Shown here: piece by piece, positions 36,431-49,369 of the stretch
Layout: the number at the start of each line of letters is the position of its first letter
Position numbering within the stretch: the stretch's first letter is position 1
DNA from: Sipunculus nudus
Taxonomy: Eukaryota; Annelida; Sipuncula; Golfingiida; Sipunculidae
Reading direction: 5' to 3'
Assembly (NCBI GenBank): GCA_026874595.1
Contig: CM049321.1
Location: 3,580,979 to 3,644,978, forward strand
Length of the DNA: 64,000 nucleotides
Notes under the pieces: model-generated
The model's input: only the letters and a program-made list of their open reading frames with translations
Told to the model about the DNA's origin: nothing
The model's database searches: none
Made by a program: the position numbers and the translations under genes

Positions 36431-37230
36431 TGTCTGCAGCCGAAATGTGTATGTAGGTTGTGCCACCTACCACAAAATCCAGAAAGCTATCAAAGTTGTA
36501 TACAAATGCAAAAATTTAAACCACTGCCGAGATATGATTGATTTTATCCCACGACAGACAAACAGACGAACGCTGTGCAAAAATGGTTGCAGGTGGCGCC
36601 ATCAGTTTTGCCTATGATACAGGGCTATGTGAGGTCCATACACATGCAAAATTTCGGCCCAATCGGTCAAACGGTTTTGAGATATACGCCTTGATGTCTG
36701 CAGCGTAAACATAATTCTAGGTGGCGCCATCTGCCACAAAATCCAGAAAGCTCTCCAAGATGTATAAACCGGCAAAATTTCAGGCAGATAAGTCAAACCA
36801 GTGCAGAGATATGAGTGGTTTTATCCCACGGCAGACAAACAGACGGACGCAGAGCAAAATTGGTTGCAGTCGGCACCACCAGTTTTTCGTATGATAAAAA
36901 GCCCTGTGAGATCTATACACATGCAAAATTTTGGCCCAATCGGTCAAACGGTTGAGCTTGGATGTCTGCAGCGTAAACGTTAATGTAGGTGGCGCCATCT
37001 GTCATAAAATTAAGAAAGCTGTCTAGGATGTATACACATGCAAAATAAGTCAAACCAATGCAGAGATGAGAGTGATTTTATCCCAAGGCAGATGAACAGA
37101 CGAACGCTGTGCAAAAATGGTTGCAGGTGGCGCCACCATTTTTAATAAAGTTATAAAGCTATCCAAGGGCTACATTTGTTCATTTTTTTCCGGATCGGTC
37201 AAACGGTTCCCGAGTTATGTGGGTTAATGT
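36431..37230. repeat. Tandem repeat, three units of about 265 bp
   Basis: The unit start TGTCTGCAGC recurs at 36,431, 36,695 and 36,963, each followed by TAGGTxGxGCCA and then AAAGCT. Within each unit are TTTTATCCCA(C/A)GGCAGA, CAAACAGACG and GCAAAATTTxGGCCCAATCGG. Units are diverged and the third is incomplete. Short reading frames here are by-products of the repeat. Confidence 0.85.
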
Positions 37231-39915
37231 GTCAAAATAGACGCACAGATGGACGCACTTGAGCAAGGAAAGGTCAGAGGTCAAAACAAAATAGGGGCGC
37301 AGCAGTTCACATGTGACCCGAACATAATCCCTCCCTGGTTTCTTAAAATTCCGCCAAGCGGTTACGGAGGAGTTCTCCGGACACCTCCGCGGCGGCGGTG
37401 GGCTTAAAACACAATATCCGCAGAACTCTGTTTTGGCGGACACAATAATATGTGAGCCCTCCGAAATAATGGTGTCGGGGCATATGTAGCAAATTCGTTC
37501 TAAGTTATTTTTGTTTGAAAATACATGTATTGACACCATATGCATTTTTGTTCAGCCTATGAAGCCTTAAAAGCATGATTTTTCACATTATTTATAATTT
37601 ATGGATATAATAAAGATGTTATTATATGTCGCATCAATATCTGCATTACGACGCAAATATTGCTAAATAACGCCACATAATAGACAATTGTTTTCCTGAA
37701 TGGGTCTACTTATTCATGAAGACTTTTTTTTCGAGATATTTTTACATTTGTCAGCATCGCGGATTTATGGTCCTAGCGAACAAATACTCAACCAAGATAT
37801 TCAATTGCTTAATAGCGTGCCAGGATGATACAAATTGATGCAGGCTTTTTCAGGGGTCGAATTAGCCGAAAATTGCCACCGGACATTGGGGTCCGGCAAC
37901 ACAGAAAATGTGCCGGACCTCCAATGACCCCACCTTTTTATTTAAAAAAATCTCTTCCTTTTAAAATATATTACTTGTATTTGTGCGAATTGTATTGTTT
38001 TATATGACTCGTTAAGAAATATATTATCACGGCGTTTGATTTAAGGCCCATCGTGCTCCTTATTTTCTTTTTAGAAGCGCTTTTTAATGCGCCCGGCCCC
38101 GAACGCAAACTAAACCACGCTTCCCTTATTATTCTTGAGTAGCCAGAAAATTTAGGGCCACCACATTTCGTGGAAGGTTATCTCTAAGGAATGTCACATG
38201 CCATTACTTACAAGGTCGGTCACGCTGGAAAATTTCCGTGTTGTATCTACTCAAGTCGAATCAGTTTTAGGCAAAGAGAAAAGTTTTACCTAATTATCAA
38301 GCAGGGCCGGTGAAGGGTACTAGGCGTTGTTTTGTTTAATGCTTCAACCCCCCACTAATCTGATCAAATAATTCAACCATTTTGGTACACACTGGATGGT
38401 TAACGGAACAGCACAATAGTGCCACATGCCTGCAGTTGTCTCGAATGCCTCTCTGACAGATTCTTGATGACAATTGCAGCATTCCTCACTGTAATTTCCC
38501 ACGAAATATTATATTTATGACGCAGATGGAAGAATAGCGTATTTGTGCGCGTTTCCTTTTTTTACACCTGGACATTTTTGTGTATCCAAACAAAGTACCG
38601 GCGATGTTTCAACTGCGCGCCAGACTGCATGACAGCAGACAGTGCTTCAGTGGACTTCGTCTCAATTTTTACCTGCACTTTGAACAGAATCGTACTCAAA
38701 ATCTATTTTGATTAGAAACGACCTCTAGGGAGAGATGACAGAGAGGATCCGCTCCCAGAATCCTGACACTTAACTGGCGTGAAGTCGTGTAATATTTATA
38801 GTATCGGACATTTGACGTTAAGATTATGATCGTGTTTTGTCACTTCATCCGTACCAGGATCAATATTAAATAATACTTCATTTGTCAAATTTTACTCAGG
38901 GTCATATGGTTTTGGCTGAAAAAATTAGTTTCATGGTCACCATGATCAATTCCCTAACACCTCGAACTCCACGAACTCATTCTCGCCAAAAAAATGTTAT
39001 GAATGAGGTCACGTGCGCTAATTCTTACTGCGAAAATCTGATTGGCTCTCTGTATACGGTTAGTCGTCAGTAAGCTAATCACAGGAAATTAGGCGTGGCA
39101 AATCACAAGTCAGTCACCGTTGTCTGTCTGGATGTTAAAAAAAGGAAGCTGACATCGCTGGTTTACAAATATGGATAGCGAAAAAAACCCCGTTTATGCC
39201 GAAAGACGATGATCATTCACATAATATATAAGCAAATTACTTCAATTTCTGTATGTTTTACGCGCTACTTGCCTAATTTTTAGTCCAATTATTATAATAT
39301 CCAATTTCATCAAAACTCGTCAGGTTACGTAATGTTTTGCCGCGTGATAGATCCGGCTCAATTAGAGATGCTATCGGGCCTTCATTTAACTAACAGGCAG
39401 GACCGACGGATTTTGTTTTACGCTAGACACTTGAAGCTGCTTTTGACATGATAGTTAATGGTCATTTTGGATATATTTTCTTTCCTGATGATATAAAAAA
39501 AGACACAGCTGATTTTTCTGCCGGGCAAGGGGAACCGGTAGTACTCAAATTTTACCGGACCGCCCCCCAAACTACCGGAAAATACCGGTTGGTCGGTGCC
39601 AAAATCGAGCCATGCTTTTACTGTAACGCTTGATCAGTTGCCTGGTGATCGTACCTAGAGTTAATCAACGGTTGAACTATGGACGTATATTGAAGGGTTA
39701 ACATTAGCTTTCGTATGATCCCGTTAACTGGGGGAGGAAAATCGATCGATGAAACAAGGCCTTTATTAGTTTGGTGCTGGTTTCCATAGAGTGGAAAAGC
39801 TAATCGAATTATTCCGGAATTAAGTGTTTGTGTATTAATAAGTTGTACGAATGTATACGTACGTAAGAGTGCGAGTTCATGTGCACATCTCCCTACCCTC
39901 TTGCTACTACCCTCC

Positions 39916-39922
<7 letters not shown>

Positions 39923-39957
<35 letters not shown>
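39923..39957. repeat. (TA)n microsatellite
   Basis: About 35 bases of TA with one AAAT interruption, followed by TTTG/TTTA words. Confidence 0.97.
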
Positions 39958-39961
<4 letters not shown>

Positions 39962-40286
39962 TTGTTTGTTTATTTAAATATGTATATTAGGAATATCAAT
40001 CTGATATGATATGTGTCCCATGTTAAAGGGTTTTGTAAAAATTGAATCTTTTTCGTATTTATTGTAAATATCATATGATTTTATGATAAGAAATCATATC
40101 ATTATATGAATATTTATAGCTAAATGTAAGCCTTAGTTATCAGCGCGTTGTTTACGCCATTGACCGGTTAAGGCAGCCGCTAATGGTCATTGACAGCTTC
40201 GGACGCTTTGATCGTCAGAACCGAGCGTCCGTATGTGATTTCGAACGTGAGAGACGCTCGTCCCCCGCGTTCCTGAACGCCCTGAG

Positions 40287-40289
<3 letters not shown>

Positions 40290-40361
<72 letters not shown>
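40290..40361. repeat. (TA)n microsatellite
   Basis: About 72 bases of uninterrupted TA. Confidence 0.98.
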
Positions 40362-40365
<4 letters not shown>

Positions 40366-41467
40366 CATTTTATATATAATCAGGTCGACACAAAAACATT
40401 GCACATGCTCAAGTAGCCATACTATACTCTCTTATGATATATTTTATATCATAAATTAGAATATAATTTTATATAGGATGATTTAGGTTTTAAAAACCAT
40501 ATCTGAGATGTATCTATACATTTGTTATCGAATTCCACGCTTTTGTTCTCAACCTATTAGACTAGTTATAGGTCAAATATCACATTTAAAAGAATAACGA
40601 ACAATTTGGTCTTGCCTGTAATGGTATGATGTATCCTCAGATTCGACATATCCCCCTATTTAAACCCCTTCGTCTGAAACGTATACTGACGCATTACATG
40701 GTCAAAGTCACAATAGTCAAGGTGATCACGATTTTAACCTCCCTGGCAATTTGGTTGAAAGAATTTCGGTATTTCCAAAAGTCTTCTCTCCTATATCTAT
40801 GAACTTTTCAAGTTTGATAAATTTCCGTTGATTATCGTGAATAATCGTGGTCGGAAGGATTCTCTGCGGCGGCGACCTTTGGACCGCGCCGTGCTGATGT
40901 CATATTTTGCCCGACTAACTCACTGTGGAAACAGTTCATACTGCAAATCCTATTTAGCTTCTTCATAATTGTTCCATTACACTTGATATACCCAATTGAT
41001 TTATCATATATATAATCATAATTTATTTATCTTCAGGAACTGAGGAAAAATTAATCTATTTTTAGAGAAAGTAAATATAAAGTAACATACATATGAGTCT
41101 TTAATCATTATTAGTAAATTTTACTTTGTTTTCCTCAAAATAGGCATATCAACCGTTTGCATGTGATTAAAATAAGTGATTCGAACATCCCTAGACAAAA
41201 TATCTTTTTATTAATACCGCTTTATTATTATAATCCCTACATTAAAAGAAATAAAAAGCATATACCTTTACACTGCAGCATAATTTACAGAACGTTTGTG
41301 CTAATTCCGCTCTTCCCTCCTCATTTCCTCCTTAATGCCAGGATTTTTTTTCCACCAGATCATAGTATCGTACCGGTAGAGTGATTCACAAATGTATGTA
41401 TACTGTGTATCAGCATATTGTGTTATGTTTCATGCCTTTTCCCCAAGCAAATTGAATAAGAAGCTAC

Positions 41468-41667
41468 CTCCAGATCTGGTCGAAGCACGTTCTTCCTAGC
41501 GTATTCCGTGTTGCCTGTCCGGGCTTGTGTGTCCGTATTAATCCATGCTGCCTTGAATGCTTGGTCCGTATCAAGATCTTTCTGGACAATGCTAGGATTT
41601 ATCTGGTGCTTGTATGGATTAACGGTTGCCGTGGATGTTAAAAAACGGTAGCCGGATCGATAATAGG
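41468..41667 (-). CDS. Possible internal exon, unidentified product
   Basis: An open frame of 97 codons on the minus strand (41,716-41,423) has a plausible acceptor (ctactctttatag|CC) and donor (GAG|gtagct). These leave a 200-nt exon, phase 1 in and 0 out. The peptide YRSGYRFLTSTATVNPYKHQ and the following QAFKAAWINTDTQARTG look more like a structured soluble protein than the low-complexity translations around it. There is no cysteine and no vWD motif, so the shared phase pattern with vWD exon 1 is probably coincidence. I recognise no family. It is kept at low confidence because the composition and edges are suggestive only. Confidence 0.25.
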
Positions 41668-41924
41668 CTATAAAGAGTAGCTTTCTTAACAAGTTACCGG
41701 ATCCACTGTCAACCATTATAATCCATAGTCTCCTGTTAGTTCAAACACACAAGGCACAAGCCCTAGTTCTTTGTTATTGATTTCCGAAATGGACATTTCA
41801 GAGTACATTATCAACATTACATAGTCCGTTAAAGGGGCCCATATCTGACGTCTGTTAGCTAAATAATATAATCCCTTCTTCTTGTTTCAATTGGCCAGGA
41901 AACACCGATCCCTAAGCTTATTTT

Positions 41925-41927
<3 letters not shown>

Positions 41928-42017
<90 letters not shown>
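41928..42017. repeat. (TA)n microsatellite
   Basis: About 90 bases with one CTAT interruption; the longest TA run in the window. Confidence 0.98.
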
Positions 42018-42018
<1 letters not shown>

Positions 42019-44049
42019 GGTTAGTCAGACGAGTTTTGCGATCTTTCAACTTCTCTCCTTATGTGACCTACGGTAACGTGATTTTTCTGTTGGTTAACCT
42101 TGGCGCGTGTACGGAGCATACAAACTGTTCAACAAGCTCACACATCTATCACATTATGGGTACTTCTCTTAATAGTAATTACCTTCAGGTCACTGTACGA
42201 GAGTAATCCAAGAGTAAACAAGAAATCACATTTATAAATGGAACAGAGAAGGCGGCCAACTTTATTTTATTAAAAGCCAATAAATTTGTAAACTTACACA
42301 GAAGATTACACGCAAATGTAAAAAAAATGATTAAAAGATTTAGATTTTAACTAAATCCTGAGATTGTTTTTGTCTAGGTAATCGTCTAAATGATCCTGCA
42401 AATCCTGTGCCTGTTAATCAGTAGCCTTACAGATTGAAAGTGGTCCAATAATAATGTTAGTACGCACTAAAATTTCGGGGCGTCAAAATGTGGGAAGGGG
42501 AGGTATATCTCCCTCCTTTAAGGCAAGGTGAGACGGGGGGGGGGGGGGCTCACTGTAACCATCCCTAGAATTTTTGACTTCTGTTCCATTTATGAGTTTA
42601 CTACACTTTAAAATTGACTTAAATTCTTTGCTTTTGATTTTTAGTAAATGTTGTGTGTTTAGCAGTATCAGACTGTAATGCATCTGTCCAACCACACAGG
42701 GCATATTGAATGTGGTTGAAAAAAGTTGACTCACATGAGCCGTATATGAATATACAAAGCATATATTAAGGAGGGATGGTCTCTACAGAACAACAATTAT
42801 GTGACAAATGGAAAAAAATATATTAAGTTCAACAAACATTTCAGGTAAACAAGCATTTATTTATACAAGGTCAAAATACCATACATATATTTATATATAC
42901 GCACATAAAATGTACATACAGTATTGTGGAACATGCTCACAAGAATAAAAATTTTCTGTCAAGCAACTGAGGATTGCATGCACTTAATAATACCACCACA
43001 AACCCCTGAAAGGATACTGAATCATCGTTTAAATATTCTACACAGATACTCTTGAACTTGAAAGTTATAAGACCCCTTCTCAAATATGGTTAAAAAACAA
43101 TGTTTTTGTACTGTGTACATGATTAAGGTAGTTAAAACATGCCACAGTTGTGTGGTTATCTTAGAATCTTAATGATATATTTACTCAGTAAACTAAAAAC
43201 AATCAATCTACAGCAATGTAGTACTTTCTAGAATCTTAATGATGTACTTAATCTAAGCACTAAAAACAGTCAATTTATATCAATGTAGTTCACATGTAAT
43301 ACGAAAACTGTCACTGAGAAAGCATGTTAACCATCTTAACATCAATGATCACAATACCACAGTAGCACCTAATTAATGTAGGCTATTGTATGTTTACTGA
43401 AATAGGCAATTACCGTACAACTTCATTTAGTAAATCAGTAAATGTGATCTAAGCATACTGTAATGATACACACACAAGATCAAACCTCTGCACAGTTGAG
43501 CTCAAAATCAATTGAAATATTAACAATCAATCCTCAATTTCGATATATTACAACTCATAGGCATGGGCATGCTGAATGTGATTGGTAAAGGGTGGTGTGG
43601 GGATGGAAGGTAACATTCTCAAAGTGTAATCTTTTCCTGATGGTTTGAGGGTGTACTGTGACTTATTTTAAATTTTATTTTCTCAATGCTACATTTTAGA
43701 ATTCAGGCTTATATGTGTTAAGAAAATATAGGGTGCGATTATAAATCACCTCACGCACCTCTTTCGAGCAAAACATGCCAAAATCACATTGACAAAGGCT
43801 TGGTATTTTTGAAGTTATATTTCAGTACAACTATGACACAAGATACTGTTTGCCTTGCATGGTAAATCCATATTATCAAGTTTAAAACAGAGTAAAATCA
43901 TGATGCCTCTGATGGTGCATGAGGTGTTCTATAGTCACTAACATATAGGTTTACTGGTTAATTTTACAGAGTTAACTGCAAAACACCAGTGCTGGTCAAT
44001 ATTTGGAGGGGTGAAACTATACTGTTGCTTACCAAACATAAATGTATAG

Positions 44050-44094
44050 TGGGGGGGGGGGGGGCTCGCAACCTCTTCGCCCCCCCCCCCCCTT
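44050..44094. repeat. Poly-G / poly-C inverted pair
   Basis: A run of about 14 G is followed after some 16 bases by a run of about 14 C, so the two can form a G-C hairpin stem. Other homopolymer runs in the window include C at 8,793-8,810 and 20,836-20,852, G at 33,480-33,493, 33,944-33,962, 34,079-34,090, 42,536-42,549 and 48,339-48,351. Confidence 0.9.
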
Positions 44095-45273
44095 CCAGTT
44101 GAAACACATGCGAATGATGTTCCCTTTAATATTTCATATACCAAATTTAATAATACCCAAACATAGTAACACAGAAACACAATAAACCAAGGACAATTTT
44201 CGTGTTACACTGTCTTTAGAAATACAAAATTCCTCCACCTCCAATCCTCAACTTCAGTTAAACAACATGAGCCTTCCATGTGCATACAGAATGTGGAAAT
44301 ATGAATAATTGTAAAATATAGTCACTCAGTAACAAACAAAAGACGTAGCATCCTCAAGTGCGTCCTCCACTTATCCATCACTTCTAACTAACGTAAAATT
44401 CAGGGAGTCCTAGAACAGAGCAGCGCTGGCCAAAATATGGGCGCAGCCATACTTGTCATCACGTGACTACCAAACTACCAAATCTATCCAAAATGATTTC
44501 CAACAAATATGTATCACGACATTTTAAAACTAGATCCATCATTTTGCCACTGCTCCAAATTACTCATATTGATGAATAATAATTTAGGTGTTCATATATC
44601 AACATATATACCCGGCGAGTATGCGTTCCAGGCTAGAATACTACTTATATCCTGTGCTGGCCTGGGTAAGCATTTATGTTAGCATTTCAGTCCTCAATTC
44701 AAACCTCCCCGCAGTTTTCATAGTTTGAGAGAAGATCTAATCTCCATGCATATAAGTGTCCTGAGACTGTATGAATTTGGATCTAGATTGATACATGAAA
44801 TCAAATTATGTGTAATCATTATGCACTTAATCAGTGTTCTCTTCCCAAGACATGACATAACTTATGAAAAGAATTGATTTGACTCTATGAAATGTTGAAA
44901 TTCTTAAATTTTGTTCAAGCCATATCAGCTGAGCGGAAATTAAATACCCGTCTCATCAGACACCAAACATTTAGGAATTTAAAATTAAACCTGTCATACT
45001 AATGACAAATGGGTGCATATTTCATGCAAGGTAGTGGTTAAACTTTCCTGGGCTTTACATATCGACAGGATACAAAACCTGCATGATATCATTTGTGCTG
45101 ATTAAAAAGTCGACACTTAAGAAATATCTCTTTCACCATTTTTCTTCTGCTCCATTTAAATATTACTTTATTGCTGATTGTCCGAAATATGTTATATACT
45201 AATGCATAAAGGAATTGAATGACTAACATTAAATTTATTCAATAACGTGGATACTTTGCCTAATTGAACTGAA

Positions 45274-45375
45274 TTAGGACAACATTTTTGGACCGATGTT
45301 ACTAGCGGCCACTTTAGTTTTCTTCTTCCCTTTAGCAATCTTGGACCCCTTGAATGGTCGGTCTTCATGAAAACC
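45274..45375 (-). CDS. Terminal coding exon of an unidentified protein
   Basis: On the minus strand a clear acceptor (ttatttttgtttcag) is followed by 34 codons ending in TAA at 45,276-45,274. The peptide begins GFHEDRPFKGSKIAKG and finishes KKKTKVAASNIGPKMLS, a basic soluble tail. AATAAA signals lie shortly downstream, at about 45,234-45,239 and 45,167-45,172. Codon use is less AT-rich than the flanks. I do not recognise the protein. It could be the last exon of an independent gene whose upstream exons I could not find. It could also be the 3' end of the vWD gene ending after module Y, in which case at least one connecting exon (phase 2 to phase 0) is missing. It is short enough that chance cannot be excluded. 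Confidence 0.5.
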   Translation of the reverse strand, partial: GFHEDRPFKGSKIAKGKKKTKVAASNIGPKMLS

Positions 45376-46389
45376 CTGAAACAAAAATAACAGACAGCTT
45401 ATGAAACAAAGCACCAGTTACGCGAGGTGTGCATAGTAACTCTCACGTTATTCAGAGGACAGGTGTGGTCCACGTTGAGAGAAACATTCATATAACATGT
45501 ATATAAAATTATAGTGTTCATTTTTGTTATATTATTATTAATACATTATTTATATAAATTGAAGGATGATAATGCATATAAATATATTTTCTCATCATTT
45601 ACAAAACCATGTGACTGAAACAGCTTCTCCCTTATATTAAGAGAATTTGAACTAGTTTTCAGTTAAAGCCACTTTTTATTACCTCTTCTTATACTGTATT
45701 AGATAACTGAGCTATAAGCCAATAAAATAGAAATGACCAGATATCAGTTGTTCCATCATCCATGTTAAGAAACATTGTACAAATAAAATACATTATAGAT
45801 TAATACAATATAATACAAATAAATATGCCTCCCGTAAAAACTAAATAAGTTTTCAGAGATAGGGGCTGTGTCACAGCAGCTGGGTAGCACAGTTGTAAAC
45901 ACTGTCATGCTAATATGTAACTATAAGCGATACATGGAGCCCTGTATTTTGATTGTACACTTCAGATATTAAAGCGTATTATGCATGTGTAATAAAGTTA
46001 AACTAATATAACATTTATACTTAAAAAGGAGAAGAAAAATTACAAGTTATATTAACCCATACTGTGTATAGTATAAACCGGCCGACCTGGTATCTTTTAA
46101 ATTTATGTTTATATAAAAATGTGTCTGTCCCGAAAGTCTTAGAACTATTTAAACTGTGCCAATTGCATTCATATTTATATATACAAATTAAAATACGAGT
46201 TACCTATATAAATAGCGTTCAAATTTCCCGCAAAGATGCTCGCTGACGATATGACTGGCTGTAGCAGTGCTGAAAATATGGCGACTCCTGGAGCTGTGAG
46301 TGAGAATACCCGGATGCTCAACACAAAGAACTGACGCGTCGCGCTGGCTTTGCGCGGGAAAGCTCTGATAAGCCAGCACCAGAGACTGG

Positions 46390-46545
46390 CTTTTACAGTC
46401 GATCTACTGTAAACCTACCCCTGTTTACAGTGGACCACTGTAAACGCTCGTTTTCTCGGTAGACTACTGTATTACATTAAAATTACGGTGGCACTGTTAT
46501 TTTCTTCGGTAATATCACCGAAAAATTTACGGTGATTGCTAAGAG
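46390..46545. repeat. ACTGTAAA/TTTACAGT inverted-repeat-rich segment
   Basis: TTTACAGTCGATCTACTGTA, GTTTACAGTGGACCACTGTA and AAAATTACGGTGGCACTG form nested palindromes, ending in ACCGAAAAATTTACGGTGAT. The ACTGTAAA and ATTACGGT words are typical of ends of small DNA transposons in animals, but I could not define termini or a target-site duplication. Confidence 0.35.
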
Positions 46546-49332
46546 TGTATGAATTATTATACCCAAACCTGGTTCAGAATTAACCTATCCTTGAAAAATT
46601 ACCCTTTTTATAAACTTAATTATTTGTTATATATATATATATATATATATATATGTTAATATTTTTATATATTTGAAATGTGATTAAGTTATATATATGT
46701 GTGTGTGTGTGTTTGTGTGCGAGAGTCATCCCCCCTCCGTGGGGGATACATTTACGCCTATCTAAAAAGGAACCTAGTCCGATATCTCACGTGTATAAAC
46801 TAAAGATCATCTATTTTAACTTAAAAACAAGCAAGAAAACGCCGATCCAACAGTACACAGGGTTTTGTTGTGCTTACTTGTAACCTTCAATTACATGATT
46901 CTTTTTTCTTTTCAAATTGGTCGCAGAGTCAATATATACTAACAGCTTGTAAATTAAAGGGGGCACAAATCAACTAGAGGCATTATAAGAACATTTCTAA
47001 GCATGAACTTGCAGTTATTCATTAAAATTGTCGCAGTCCAAGTCAGAAATCACATTAAAAAGTACAGACAAGGCAGATAAATTGCTAGATTTAAAAAGAT
47101 AAACAGTCATTGGCGGATTTTGATGACTTATCTAGAGTGTTATGGTTACTAATTTTCTAGCTTAAATGTATCACCGTGGTTTTTTGCCGGGGTGGATAAA
47201 GGATTTAGGAAAAGAGGGGGCTCAACAGCCAGAGGCAGGAGAATAAAACTAGAATGCCAGTAGATTGTATATATCTCCTGCACCCGGAAGCAAAATGTAT
47301 TAACTTGGTCTAAAATGGAGTTAATAAAGGAAGAAGTAAAATTGGCTCTGAATGTCACAATACCACAAGATAGGCCATAGGATACATTATAGTCAGCGGC
47401 GAGACTGCGGGAAGTGAGCATCTCCCGCCCACCACAATTAGCTCATCATATTCGTGTTATACGATAGGTTTAAGTAGAACAGTACAGTCGTAAGGAGTTG
47501 CTATGGTGTATAGCTGAGGACTAGATAGTGCTCATGTGGTAGCATGTTTAATTAAAAATGTATATTATTATAATTGTGGAGTTCCCATTGTTTTATTATA
47601 GATTGGCTTTGATAAGGAGTGTGTTTTAGGAATACACATGTGCATATTATATTTTATTCGGATGTGCATTATTCATCGATGTATCTATAGTTAAATGCTA
47701 TAATCAGGGGCAGCAGCACATACAGCTCTTTGACGCATGTTAAAATATTTATATTTAGGCAAACGTTCTGATATACACCCTAACCCAGTTTACTTGCTAA
47801 GGTGAGACACAACATCTGGCTCTGCTTATCGGTATTAAGTGTGTGTTATTACATTTCCATTGGCGTGTATTATCATGGGGAAAAGGCATCTGCCTACACA
47901 TCAAATGGCTGACCATTATTTAGCTACAATTACGTGTTATGCTTTCTTAGAAGTTGCCTTTTTCTTTCCAAACAGTGTGTTATAAACATGGCACTAAGTG
48001 TGTACAACATCAATGGATACAGGTGCTAAGACTTCAGGTTACCCTCATTTCAGGTTATCGCCGTAATCTGAAAGCCAAGATATAATTTGCTGTGCTTTTT
48101 ACTCATATAATTTCAGTGAACCAAACCACGCGAAAGATGGAATCTCTCTCTAGAAAAAACAGTTGTTGCAGAATAATAATTATATTGTTGATCATATTTA
48201 TATTGAATCATACAAATAACCAAGCGCACAGCACATTACATAGAAACATAGGACCTTTAAAAGTTTGAGACAAAAATACGAATTTTAAGTAAATTAACTA
48301 AATGAAACAAGCGCTTTGTGTGTAGTGGTGGTGGTGGCGGGGGGGGGGGGGATGGGGTCCGAAATCATAAGGGGTAATCGGAAATGGATCTAAAGTTAAT
48401 TTGTAAAGTCAACAAGGACGCCTATTATCTTTTGGCTACCAGTTCCGGTATGCGTATGCTTTTTCCGAAGTATTTTTGTACCAAGCAGACAATATGAAAA
48501 GTATGGTCCAAAGGTTGCAAGGGCTATTCCACCGACTGTTCCAGTGAAAAATAATGTCTTACGTTGCACTTAATGCGTGTGGGATAAATAGTAACAAAAA
48601 TTGTAAAAAAGTAGCAAACACTTTAGATTAATAAATTGTGTTTGAACGTGCTCGTCAATTTATATACAGCACGCTAATCATGTTATTGTCAATTAATGCC
48701 TATTCATTCTCAGGCGCTTTTAGCATGTTTTCTTTTCTGAGATAAGTTAGCGAGGCAATTACACCGCTTAAGTATAATATCCTAATTGTTCACTAGTGGA
48801 GGTATTATGGTTTTTAGTCGCCGGTGGTTTGTTGGATGTTTGTTTGTTAGCAACTTTACTCAAATATATATGAATTGATGATTTTTTCAGAGGTTTAAAA
48901 TAAAAGCTATGTAGTCATGTAGAGCTTTTTAACATTGTGCAATGCATTAGACATATGTTAGTCATTTTTATGTTAGGAGCGGTATTCCTATAAATTCGAC
49001 TTGCGATGTATGGCATCTAAGTTTTATTGTGTACATTCGATGCGCCAACGTGAGTCACTTTAAGGAACTGGACAAAATAACTCTGCCAGGAGGCGATAAA
49101 GACGCCAAGATGACACAGGAAACTACTCTGAGGAAAGTGTCTAGGCGAGAATCTATTTGATTTGTGACAACCGTTTTTAAAGTGGATTAGCTCTTTTTTT
49201 TACCACGCCCGAATCCTCAAATCCTAGTCAGATTTTGGCAAGGTATGAGCTAATATTCTATGTTCAGAGTAATATAGTTTTGTACTTCATAGCACACTTT
49301 ACAGGCATATCATACATGCAGGCATATAAATA
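46546..49332. other. No gene recognised (2.8 kb)
   Basis: AT-rich DNA with TA/TG microsatellites at 46.6-46.7 kb and a GTGGTGGTGGTGGCGGGGG stretch at 48,325-48,351. The minus frame at 47,149-47,421 has no motif and no supporting splice context. Confidence 0.55.
46629..46654. repeat. (TA)n microsatellite
   Basis: About 26 bases. A (TG)n run follows at about 46,697-46,712. Confidence 0.95.
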
Positions 49333-49369
49333 TATATATATGTGTGTGTGTGTGTGTGTTTGTGTGTGT
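49333..49369. repeat. (TA)n-(TG)n microsatellite at duplication limit
   Basis: ATATATATG then TGTGTG words to 49,369, abutting the left limit of the module Y segmental duplication. Confidence 0.9.

Larger units (their letters stand above)
37570..41350. repeat. Segmental duplication, copy without the Penelope-like insertion
   Basis: Counterpart of 32,600-35,520. Homology covers about 37,570-37,855 and 40,700-41,350. The 2.8 kb between (37,860-40,690) is specific to this copy and shows no gene. It holds TA runs at 39,923-39,957 and 40,290-40,361 and CCGG-rich stretches near 37,870 and 39,530. Around 40,960-41,060 the sequence passes through a short ATATAT where the other copy has the retroelement. 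Confidence 0.75.
41720..45273. other. No coding exon; probable 3' flank of the 45.3-kb terminal exon
   Basis: Contains the long TA run at 41.9 kb. A segment at 42,470-42,560 (GGCGTCAAxATG, GGxATATxxCCC, poly-G, GTAACCAT) is related to 600-670 and 62,740-62,790. Near 43,160-43,290 a diverged pair of AATCTTAATGATxTAxTTAx words occurs. AATAAA signals on the minus strand are close to 45.2 kb, so little of this need be transcribed. Confidence 0.5.

Noticed and set aside
36431-37230. CRISPR-like array
   Set aside because: Repeat units are about 265 bp, diverged and without uniform short repeats and spacers, and the genome is eukaryotic.
37180-37545. 121-codon minus-strand frame
   Set aside because: Starts in the end of the 265-bp tandem repeat and continues through low-complexity P/C-rich sequence; no domain.
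46228-46330. Plus-strand ATG-rich GC-richer stretch (MATPGAVSEN) as a first exon
   Set aside because: Possible donor GTGAGT but no downstream exon found and a TGA soon after; it adjoins an inverted-repeat-rich segment.
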